A stretch of 64,000 nucleotides of DNA from [Phialemoniopsis] sp. UDSM-2020 (Eukaryota; Ascomycota; Sordariomycetes; Thyridiales; Thyridiaceae), in assembly GCA_018873225.1 (NCBI GenBank), contig JAEILZ010000004.1, forward strand, positions 620,001 through 684,000. The letters are read 5' to 3'. Both the position numbers and the translations under genes were made by a program. Below, piece after piece: positions 33,903 to 43,684 of the stretch (positions are counted from its first letter, which is position 1; every line of letters starts with the position of its first letter). Under the pieces are notes generated by a model. The model searched no databases and was not told where the DNA came from. It saw only the letters and a list, made by a program, of their open reading frames with translations.

Positions 33903-35105
33903 AGATACTCGGCAAATTGACATGGAACCACGATCCAGATTCGTTGATTAGCGTTGCATTTCAAGCGGTCCGGAAGTGTCTCATTCACCCAGTCTTGGAC
34001 TGCATAAGCAAGGTACAAAAAATGAGTATGAAACGTTAAGTAACACATAGACTGCCCTGGTCGAGCCAAGTTGGCGTCGCTCTTTTCAACTCTTACTTCT
34101 GAGACAGACACTTCAATGTGAGATTGAGGACCATTGCCTTCCACATTAAATGCATATCATGCACTTAGCACGCCTAAGAATCCTTCATTCATGTATAGAC
34201 TAGATATTCTGCTGCCTTGACACATGATTGATAAGAATTGTATAAGACAATGATGGGTAAATAAGCTACCAAGGGCTCAAATGCACCTTAATACTCTCAA
34301 ATGAAAACCCTTTAGTAAGAAAAAAAGAAGAAAAAAGAAAAAAAGAAGAAAAAAGAAAGATAGAGAAAGAAAAGAGGAAGAAAAGAGGAAGAAAAGAGGA
34401 AGAAAAGAGAAAGAAGAAAGGAAGAAAAGGAGAAGAAAGAAAGAAAGAAATAAAGCAGGAGGAAAAATGAAAGAAAGAAAAAAGAAAGAAAATAGAACAA
34501 GAAAAAAAGAAAGACAGATAAGAGAGAAAAGAAGACAGGGGAAGCTGATAGAAAGAAAATAAAAATATCCTTATCTGACTTAAAGAAAGAAAGAAAAGTA
34601 CTAAATTATTCTTGAGTGAAATTATTCTTGAGTGGCTGCACATCCATTCCAAGTCCTGTGTTTTTACCCTTGACACCCGTAGGTCTGAGATCTGTCCAGG
34701 GCTTTATGGCGTGCTCCCTTCTGACTTTGCCTAGCGTTCTCGGAGTTCAGAAGTATGTTCTCTGACAGGTTCTGTCTAATGAATTGTTGGGAGAAAGGGC
34801 GTTTCGGCCGAATCACTTCCGAAGACCCTTGCAGAGTCCCCATCAACTACTTCAATAACCTGTCGTGATCAGATCTACAACGCTACTTATCTTCATGAGT
34901 ACGGGGAGAGTGCCTAGAACCTGGGGCTGAAGTGCTATCTCTAACCAGTCACACGTCTCCCATTCCATCACTTGCACTCTGTATAAAGTATTTGGTCACC
35001 ACTCCTTAGCGCATGCCCTGTGCCTACGAGACAATATCAACACACTCGTCTTCCCGGGGCTGAGTCGTCACCCTCTGTTCCTTGCATCCTACTGCATTAG
35101 TCATA
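33903..35105. other. Intergenic region with long purine tract and TATA box
   Basis: 1.2 kb without an intact gene. It contains a purine-rich tract at 34317-34560 and, at the right end, TATAAA at 34982-34987, about 120 bp before the ATG of a broken transporter gene. Confidence 0.5.
34317..34560. repeat. Near-continuous homopurine tract (GA-rich, low complexity)
   Basis: The + strand is almost only A and G; 34317-34360 and 34362-34450 have no pyrimidine at all. Short units such as GAAGAAAAGAG recur. Such tracts can form triplex DNA and are length-unstable. Confidence 0.9.
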
Positions 35106-35384
35106 ATGCACTCCGCCCAGATGAGCGAGATCCAACCGGAGATTGCTCCGGTACCGACCATCGAGGATCCCGATGAGGAGCAAATGATGACCGAGAAGAG
35201 GAAAGGCGTTGATGCACTGTTCACCCACCTCGACCCAAACGTCACCCTTGACGAAACAACCGACAAACGACTTCTGCGTGAGATCGACACCAATATTCTA
35301 CCACGGCTCTGTGGATTGTACATCTCGCAGGATTACCCACCACATCACACAACTTGTCGACTTGTCATTGCGCTGAAATTATGA
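35106..35384 (+). pseudogene. N-terminal remnant of a Dal5-type (ACS family) transporter
   Basis: An open start of 93 codons beginning MHSAQMSEIQPEIAP. The part LDETTDKRLLREIDTNILPRL matches the segment that precedes helix 1 in allantoate permease-like anion:cation symporters, where KRLLRKID and the following hydrophobic helix are characteristic. After RLCGLY the expected helix and all later domains are missing; the frame ends at 35384, and the next coding DNA is the opposite-strand 3' end of the amine oxidase. A TATA box upstream is preserved. I read this as a gene cut off by rearrangement. An unspliced short gene is the alternative. Confidence 0.6.
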
Positions 35385-35480
35385 AAGCTCAGACCTCGTT
35401 CTCCTTCTCCATCTGATTGCATTGAACGCTGATCTTACTCATGCTGAGAACTATTGTCTTGTAAAGATTGCCCGCCCGCC

Positions 35481-37038
35481 TTACAGGCGACTCTGTCGCG
35501 AATTGAGGCTGTCTTCTATCGTCAAGACCTGGCGTTGAAGCGACCTCTCACTTTCCACACCCTCCATGATGTTGTTGTAAGGCTTGGCCCCCGGCGCCGG
35601 ACTACGCCATTTCCAAAATCCGAGGTATTCGTTGGGTTTGTTCTCGATCCGATCCACCACATGGCTCCCTAGACTGGGCAGGAACTTGAAACCATGACCG
35701 CTACCGCCGGTGGCAACCATCAGGCCTTGAACTCCAGGCACAAAGTCGATGACGAAATGGTTGTCGAACGAGTCCGTGTACCAGCACAACCGTGTCTTGG
35801 TCTCGCAGGGGATCAGCTCGGGAAGGTACTCTCGCACAAAGCCTTGTATGACGCTGGCTGCGGTTAGGGGCAGCTTTCGAGTTGACTGTTTCGTCCAGCG
35901 AGTAATCGGGACACTTCGAGCGGCGCCATCGGCTTGTGTCTGAGGGTTGGTGTACTTGGTACCACGATAGCCAATCTTGACGGCTCCATCGGCATCCCTC
36001 GCGAATCCGTAAAGGCCGCCATTCTTGCCATTTCTTATGTCATACCTGTGTGATTCGAATTGGTTTAGCCACTTCTCCTAGAGCTCTGAGATAGGTAAAG
36101 AACAACTCACGTCCATGTTGGGAAGTTCTCAGGCGCAAAACGATCCCACATGGGAGAATTAGGTGGCAATTGGAAGATGCACACACTGCCTCCCGTCGTC
36201 TCACACAGATTATCGAGCTCAGGAACAAGGGATGGAGTCCAGCCGCCACAAGCCATGATTGTCAGTTCTGCTGGGTGGGATACTCCGTCTACTGTCTGCA
36301 CCCCGGTAATTCTGGTATCGGCTCCTCGTAGCAGATGTGAGAATGTGCCTCGATCCCCACCGAGGACCATCTGGACACCTAACGACTCGGCCTTGTGTAG
36401 CGCAAACCGACATGCTTTGTCGGCGTAGACAAAACCTCCTTGGATGTCAAGAAGACCATAGTTGTTCTTGCGGTTGAATGGGTTGATTGCGAAACCAAAC
36501 CCGCTGGCCTTTGCACGCTCGACATCGCTCTGTTTGGAAAGGACAACTTGAGTGTTTGCCAGTCCTACGCGGGTCATGTTCTTGATCGTGTCCTTTTCGA
36601 ATTGAGGAAGCGCCGAGTCCGAGGTCATGGTATAGTTGCCATTGTTGACAAAGAGGGTGTCTTTGTCCGTGAACCCGAGCGGCAGACTTCTATCAGTCTT
36701 GATCTCGTCATTCCACTTCTTCCAGCGCACAATGGCATCAAGAGCAAGAGTTTGGTACTCTACTTGCGAGCCATAAGCTGCGCGGATGATCTTGTTGATG
36801 TCTGAAGCCAAGTCAGTCTAGGCATTTTCGTAAAGTGAGCTCAAACATCCCACTGACCTGCTGAGGCAGCATCACAGCCCTTGTTATAGGAGTATTGACT
36901 TTCATGGTACGTTTGCTTATCGAGGACTTTGATGTTGGTGTAGCCGCGCTCGGCAAGATGGATGGCGGTACTGAGACCAAAGACACCGGCACCAATGATG
37001 ACGATGGGCGAGCCCTTGTTGATGGGAGGAGACGACAT
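35481..37038 (-). CDS. FAD-dependent amine oxidase (sarcosine / L-saccharopine / fructosyl amino acid oxidase family), peroxisomal
   Basis: Oxidises a secondary amine (N-methyl, pipecolate-, saccharopine- or Amadori-type) with release of hydrogen peroxide. The protein has 478 aa; exons 37038-36858, 36801-36111, 36045-35481. The N-terminal dinucleotide fold has VIIGAGVFGLSTAIHLAERG. GCDAASADINKIIRAAYG, formed across the first intron, is typical of the group. The C-terminal FAD site has RLCWYTDSFDNHFVID, with the Cys that commonly holds FAD covalently, and ATGGSGHGFKFLP. The last three residues are SRL, a peroxisomal targeting signal, which suits a peroxide-forming enzyme. A Zn2Cys6 gene is divergent from it, and a RidA gene lies a few kb away. 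Confidence 0.88.
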
Positions 37039-37750
37039 TGCGTGCCTGTGTCTTACCAGCGCGAGTGTGGGTAGGTCTCAACCAACTCAGACTGGATTGT
37101 GCTTTATCAAAGTCTTGCTTGCCTCTGACTAACCTCGGGCGGAGAACGGAGAAAGGGATGGTGTACTTTCCTGGAAAGCCACAAACTTGTTCATATATCT
37201 CAGAATCTTGGATGATCAGTCTGAATTCGGACGTTGCCGACGAGTGACAAGATCTCACATGGTTGAGTGAAATGGGTGAGAGGCGGTACTTGACATCCCA
37301 TTGGCTCTTCGTATTCCTCCGAGTAGCGCAAAAAGCGCCGCCCATTCCATGACCCACCCTCGATTCAAAGCACCGAGGTCTTCAGTGACTGAGCTAGCTA
37401 GACGACTGCTCGGGCTTGACTGGGTCGTAACCTCCTCCATTTCTCTTATCTCTGCCTTTACGGAGAGATCCTGGCATGTCCATGTGAGGAAAAAGCTCCT
37501 GCGTGGTGTTTCGCCAGTCCCCGCAAAATCGACCCTCGAGCGAGATCTCGAGTCAAGGCTTGAATTATGCGGGGTGTGCCATTTCCCTTCCGACACGCTA
37601 GCGAAGTCCCTTATCACGCCTGTAAACGTCACCCAGAGGTGCATTACCCTCCGAGGCTCGAACGCTTCCCCGGCCCTTACCGAGCAGCGTGTCTACGACA
37701 TCGCCAACTTCATCGATTCTGCCAGTGTCTCTATCACCTTTGACCGCAAT
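37039..37750. promoter_or_regulatory. Bidirectional promoter between amine oxidase and Zn2Cys6 gene
   Basis: 712 bp between divergent starts. One plus-strand frame is open through much of it but has no coding features, so I do not extend the regulator N-terminus into it. No clear operator seen. Confidence 0.4.
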
Positions 37751-40008
37751 ATGCCAGACATGCGTCGGGCTCCTAGAGGCGCGGCGCAACGCGTGCGCAC
37801 CGGGCAAAGGATGCTGATAGCCTGCATCAACTGCAAGGATAGGAAGTTGAAGGCAAGTCCAAGTGATGAGCTTCAACCTCGATGGTCACAATTGACATGT
37901 GGGTGAGCAGTGTGATGATCAAGTTCCGGCTTGCTCGAATTGTCGGCGAGGTGGTGTCGGTAGGTCTTCCTAAACAACAAGCACGCGTGAATTGTAATTG
38001 ACAAGGGGATGCAGCCTGCCTTGTCGAAGACCCAGCGACAAAACGACACCAGCCACGGAACTATATCGAAACGTTGGAACAGCGTGTCATGTTTCTCGAG
38101 AATACTCTGCGTGAACTTCGACCAGAGTCGTCAGTCGGATCAGTGTCATCGCCGCCAAGCAGCCAGCGGACGATGCTGAACGACATGGCTAGCCCGTCTG
38201 GTCCACCTACCACGGATAACGAATACCGCGAAATCAGTGATTTGTCTTCCATGATCGGAACTCTTAGTTTGAATGCAGCGGGATCAGAGCCTGTTTACCT
38301 GGGTTCATCCTCTGCCTTCGCCTTTGCGCGGTTCGTGGAGCCAGCACTACGACAAGTGGTCTACACGATGCCATCCCATACCCCAGGTGACGATACATAC
38401 GACTTCGCGACGCCAGAACCATGTCCACTGCCAGACTATCAGATCGCAGTCAGGTTGAGCAACGCATACTTCCAGAATATCCACACTCAGTACCCTTTTC
38501 TACATGAGCCGACATTCCGGATGTGGGAAGAGGCGCTCAAGCATCCATTTGAGGCCCTCGAGATCCTGAACTACAGCAGTGTACCTTTGTACTTCTTGAA
38601 CATGGTTGTGAAACCGCTGGTTAGTTGAAGATTGTCGTCGCTAATCAGGATATAGGTCTATGCCGTCGGGGCTCTCTTGTTGCCCTCATCCGGATGCCCG
38701 CCCAAACAACTCTACGTGTCTGCACTGCTCTACATCGACGACATTCTCTGCCACGACAACCTGGAGTGTATCCAAGCTATTCTATGCGCTGCGACTTACT
38801 CTCTTCGTTCATCCAAAGGCACTTCACACTGGTAAGATACAAGCATAAAAGACCTGAAAGGTGTCACAAGTAGCTAATCGGCGTCAGGAAACTTGCTGGC
38901 CAGGCGCTCCAACAATGCGTCAACCTTGGATATCATCGCAACAAAAAACACCTGAGACCGACAGCCAATCATCTTCAGCAAGAGCTACAGAAACGAGCGT
39001 TCTGGTCTGCATACGTGATGGAGTGCTCAGCCGCCGTCATGTTGGGCAGACCATTGCGCCTACATTTCCAGGAAATTGATGTTGAGGTGAGTGTCCTATC
39101 ATGGATGATGTTTTTGGGTGGATGGAATGTTGACGTCATGATAGCTACCACTTGATATTGACGATGATAGCCTCTCTAATACCACTTTGATCGGCGTACC
39201 GCGTGGCCCAACTGATTCACCGACGCTGATGACCTATGCGATCCACGCTTTTCGTATTCGGACTCTCCACGGGTGCATCCAGTCGGCGATCTACTCAGAC
39301 CTTACCGTCAGAGACTCTGAAGTAATCAACACTCGCATCCACGAGCTGTCGGCTGAGCTGGAGAAGATCGAAGCTGCGACACCTCCCCCAGTAGCCCCTC
39401 CCGAAGGCGGCATTCTTTCCTACTTCATGACGCCCGATTGGTATCAGATCAACTACAACTACGCCATCTTGCAGCTCTATCGCTTTCAATTGACCAGTAC
39501 AAAGGGGCCGCCGTCAGATGAGGTTGTTTCGAAGTGTATGCTTGCAGCGCAGAGCACTTGCAACAGCTGTCGACGTCAGTTCATCGGCAAGCCTACCACA
39601 TACACCTGGGGTATCATACATGAGCTGTTCCTCTCGGGACTGACATATCTTTACTGTCTTTGGAAATCACCGACAGCTCGCGATGCCTGGAGACACGACC
39701 AAGTTAGCAGCACTTGCACAGACTGCACGATGGTCTTGGTCATTGCGGCTGAGCGGTGGAGTGTTGCTGCGCCATACCGCGACGTCTTTGAGGCGCTGGC
39801 AAGTCGTACCATCACCATGTTGGCAGACAAGGAGCAGGGGAAGGACATTGCGCCAAACTGGCTGGTCATGGAGCAGGACCAGTACTCTGAAAGTCTGCCA
39901 CAGTGGATGGCGGGCATTGCTGATTCGGGGATATCATCTGGCGTGGACTTGCTCTTGAGTGGGTTGATAAGCGAGTTTCCAGATCAGACGCAAGGGGGCG
40001 GCGGGTGA
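37751..40008 (+). CDS. Zn2Cys6 transcription factor, with a GC-AG intron
   Basis: A 659-aa nuclear regulator. Exons: 37751-37852, 37911-37959, 38015-38604, 38656-38831, 38888-39086, 39145-40008. The zinc cluster is Cys 25, 28, 35, 42, 45 and 52 (C-x2-C-x6-C-x6-C-x2-C-x6-C). It is complete only if the first intron uses a GC donor (GCAAGT at 37853). A coiled coil follows (NYIETLEQRVMFLENTLREL), then the fungal transcription factor domain, with YPFLHEPTFRMWEEAL, DNLECIQAILCAATYSLRS and WKLAGQALQQCVNLGYHR. It sits between the amine oxidase (divergent) and a sugar porter (convergent), so control of those genes is likely but inferred. An alternative start at 37760 is possible. Confidence 0.88.
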
Positions 40009-40186
40009 AGATCTGAAGCAGCGCAAAAATGAATACAAGTTACGAAGATTTATGACGAATGATTGATTGATTGATCTAACTAATCGCCCCAGAAGCACTC
40101 CTAACAAAGAATAGACGTGGATTCTCTGGTCCTAACCATCTCCCTATCCTTATCACAGATCCCCTGTTGGCAAGTATCATCTCCGT

Positions 40187-41948
40187 TTAAACATCCGTCT
40201 TTGTTGGCTTCTGAGTGCTGCGTCGGAATTAGAAATTATTACTCATTATCTCAAGGATGTAACTTACCTCTCCATCTCTTCTTCATGGCCAGTGATGATA
40301 GCTGCCGGCTTGCGAGAACGCCTAGCGTTGAACCAAGAGCCCTTGAAGATCTCATCCATCTCCTCGACGTTGAGGCCAGATGTCTCCGGTACCATCAGGA
40401 AGACGTAGATGAGCGAAATGAAACACCATGCCCCGAAGAATATGAACGCTCCCCAGTTGTTGGTCTGCTCGAGGAGGGATGGCACACCATAGGCCATGGC
40501 AAAGATGAAAAGCCAGTGGAAGCATTGAGACAGGGCCGAGCCAAAGGACCGGATGCGGTTGGGCCACAGCTCTCCGCCAAAGACGTACGGGAGGATGTAG
40601 AGACCTAAATCACACGCACTTGTCAGTCTCCTGTTGTTCAAATACGCGATGGGCGTACTTACCAACAACGTATCCGAAACCGTGGATGAAGATGAAAGCA
40701 ATCGCACCCGTAGAAGCGGCGTAAGACACGTCTCCCTGCTGCTTGTACTTGAGAAACACGCCAATGTAGAGATCAGAGACCATCTGCAGCGACGCGCCCA
40801 CAAACAAAGACTTTCTCCGGCCCAGAGCATCGACGAAAAAGAACGAGGCGATGATGGCAAAGCAAAACTTGGCAAAGGTGTACATGCCGCTGAGGAAGAT
40901 ATTTCTGGTCGTGTCCCCGCCAATGCCGATCAAGGTCAGAATCGGCACAAAGTAAGACGTGACCGAGTTGGCGCCAGAGAGTTGAGCAAGACCGTACGAG
41001 ACAAGGCTTTGCTGCACGCGACGCAGGTTAGAAGGAATTGTCAGGGCTTCCTTGCAAATACCGAAGAAACCGGCCTCATTGAGAGCTTTCTCCTCATGAA
41101 TGGCATTTTGAATGTCCAGCAACTCCCGCTGCACGCGCGGATGGTCTGCAGGAAGGCCACGCAGCTGAACGAGAGCCCGAATAGCCTCCTCATGGTTGTC
41201 AACCAGGAACAGCCATCGGGGCGACTCGGTGATAAAGAAGCTGGCTATCATGCAGATGAACATGTAGATGCACGGTGCGAACCACACAATCTGGTACTGC
41301 AGAGAAATCCCCGACATGTTCTTGTACACACCCAGAACGCAGAATGCGCCGGCAGTTGCAGACATGTTCATGGCGATGTTGAACCACGCCGTGAGCATGC
41401 CGCGGATTTCGGCTGGTGCGATCTCGACAATGGACATGGGACCGATAACAGTCAGTGCCCCCATACCCATGCCCGAGATGACGCGAGATGCGTAGAGGCC
41501 GGCCAGGGTTGGCGAAGCGGTCGCGATCATCTGTCCGATAATCCAAAGAGCTGTATAGAGCCGGAGACTCCATCGCCGACCGATCCTATCGTTGAGGAAG
41601 AAGGACAAAGCAGCGCCAACGCCGGCTCCAACATAGACGATGGAGATGAAGTTGCGGATCTCCAAGGCGCTTTTACCAGAGGAGAACTGAAAGTGTTTCT
41701 GGAAACCGGGGAGGGACGGCACAGATGCTGCAGATGCTTGATCCCAGGCTGCAAGAGCATTGGTTAGCATCAGTCCATCGGCATGGAGCAATGAGGAAGA
41801 TGAACTTACTCAAAGGAACAGCAGACATGGCGTAGAGGAGAGACGACAGAATCAAGGACCGGTTCCAGATGATCTCTCGAGGCGCAGCCCTGACTGACCT
41901 GTGATGTTTGGCGAAAGACGTTTCGGCGAAGACATTTTTGAGCCCCAT
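40187..41948 (-). CDS. MFS sugar transporter (sugar porter family)
   Basis: A sugar porter with exons 41948-41810, 41748-40663, 40604-40268 and probably 40217-40187 (530 aa). If the last intron is not spliced the protein ends at 40264 with EEEMER (521 aa). The donor GTAAGT and acceptor ACGCAG favour the longer form. Landmarks: NDRIGRRW, IAPAEIRGML, ESPRWLFLVDNHEEA, QLSGANSVTSYF, DALGRRKSLF, YVFGGELWPNRIRSFG and VPETSGLNVEEMDEIF. The central helix 10-11 sequence is formed across the 40663/40604 junction. The substrate is unknown. In this cluster it may carry the compound used by the amine oxidase, for instance a sugar-amino acid adduct; that is speculation. It is divergent from the RidA gene. 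Confidence 0.9.
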
Positions 41949-42628
41949 GTTGACGAGTGAGACTGACGAGTCGAAAAGAAGTTGGCTGTAAAGCGTTAGG
42001 TTGACAGTTGGCCATGAACAACTAAGAAGCGCTCCTTCTCTCCACACTTATATGCTCCTTCGTCCTCGTGATATCTCGGTAGACCATGATTGCTGTTTAC
42101 ATGGCCAGTCGCCCAATCGCAGTTATCTGATATGTCAATGGCAGAACCCTTGTCAACTTTTCAGGGAGGCTTGCGGAGGAGCCTACTAGCTTCGGAAGAA
42201 TACGAAGGGCATACCTGGTTGGTTGAGTTGGTTTGGTATTATGGGGCCAGTGAACATGGTTCAAAGCTAGAAGATAACAATTTCGCGGGGTAATCAACAA
42301 GCCCCGGTTGTTGCACCAAGTGTTCAGATTGTTCTCCACATGGAACCAACCGAGCTGGCCATCGAGACCGAAATGGTCGTACAACAATGTGTTATGTGAC
42401 TTCAGCTGAATGCTCAAGTTCAAGCTCAATGAGCAACCAGTTTCTATATCGGGAGCGTCCGAGCCGAAGATCGAAGTCTCGGCGATAAAAGCCTCGTAGA
42501 TACTAGCTAGGGGCCGAGAGTTGCCGATGTCGATAAGAGAATACAAATAGAGACATATGAATAACAAGGTGTGACGAAATTTCAGTCCAGGAACCCGATT
42601 TGGCATTGGATCTGTATCTGAAAGAAGT
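41949..42628. promoter_or_regulatory. Bidirectional promoter between sugar porter and RidA gene
   Basis: 680 bp between divergent starts. A TATA-like CATATAAG lies on the minus strand near 42048-42055, about 100 bp before the transporter ATG. No gene recognised. Confidence 0.4.
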
Positions 42629-43215
42629 ATGGCGTCCAAGCAGCCCGTCAACAGACGGAACTTCTTATCGCCTCTGTATTCCGAGGCTATCGTCCATAAC
42701 GGCGTTGTCTACTGCAGCGGGAAGATCGGTCTCGATCCTTCTACTGGGGAACTGGTAGGAGACGATGTCGGTGACCAAACCGTGAGTTGTGGAACTTTTT
42801 GGTCTTTCAGTGAATGGGAACGGCTGAACAAATGTCTAGGCAGCGGCTCTCAGATTGCTCGAGTCGGTGCTAGTCGCCGCCGGCAGCGATTTGGCCAGGA
42901 TGCTAAAGGTAGGTCTGCTCCAAGTCTGTATGTTCAACTGAGTGTTGTCAGTACTAACGCTGCCGTAGTGCAATATTTTTATTACCGACAGAAGCTATTT
43001 TGCTGCCATGAACGCCGCCTGTAAGTGATCTGAAATCCACCTGCCAGATTTGTTGTTGCTAATAATCTCAAGATATCGCAGTCGTTCCCGATCCCAAGCC
43101 TGCTAGAATATGTGTTACTGTTTCAGAGCTGGGCCGAGATGCAAAGGTCGAAATCGACTGCACTGCGAGTGTAGGAGAGGCTAGGAGTGACAACAGACCC
43201 AGTAGTAAATTCTAG
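42629..43215 (+). CDS. RidA/YjgF family imine (enamine) deaminase
   Basis: Hydrolyses reactive imine/enamine intermediates made by PLP enzymes and amine oxidases, giving a keto acid and ammonia. Exons: 42629-42781, 42840-42908, 42969-43020, 43073-43215; 138 aa, the usual size of one RidA domain. Family features: NRRNFLSPLYSEAIVHNGVVYCSGKIG at the start (given here only in part by the model), the middle helix ALRLLESVLVAAGSDLARM, and KPARICVTVSELGRDAKVEID, which holds the conserved Arg that binds the substrate carboxylate. The end SSKF is not an obvious peroxisomal signal. It is divergent from the sugar porter and a few kb from the flavin amine oxidase whose imine products it could clear. Confidence 0.9.
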
Positions 43216-43684
43216 CGAGGGAAGGTGTTTGGCGAATCAGCAAATAATGCACCCGAGGCTGCTGACACAAACACAAATGCTGCAAATACATTCGACAACA
43301 CAACTACAATCTTTTGTGTCTTCGAATAATGTCAGGTCCGGGTCGGATAAGGAGTGGTTCTACGTGTCATCCCATGTAACGCTGCTGCCCGAGCTCCGAT
43401 TTAGCCATCTACCTTTTTGCCGAGCCTGTCTGACAAATGAACCGTGACATCTCTCTTCCCCACATCCCAATATGTCATTGCCAGTATGCCGGGAAAAGGC
43501 ATGCGTGCTTCAATGCACTTCGGCTTTTGTCTGGACACGTTGCATGAAACGCGCTGAATCCTGATGGTAGATGAAATAAAAGCTTGCTCCCACGTCACTG
43601 GCACACAGCACGACGCGTTCTGCCAGTTCATTTCCGAAATTGCATGTGATTGTGTATTTTCGATTGATTTCTTCGTGACGCATC
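43216..43684. other. Intergenic region, no gene seen
   Basis: 469 bp between RidA and the SET-domain gene, both on the plus strand. Nothing recognisable. Confidence 0.45.

Noticed and set aside
37301..37750. Long open frame upstream and in frame with the Zn2Cys6 start at 37751
   Set aside because: No domain or coding character, and zinc-cluster factors of this type normally begin close to the first Cys. Treated as promoter DNA.
40634..41767. 377-codon open frame on the plus strand
   Set aside because: It lies opposite the conserved exon of a sugar porter; the composition is that of an antisense shadow.
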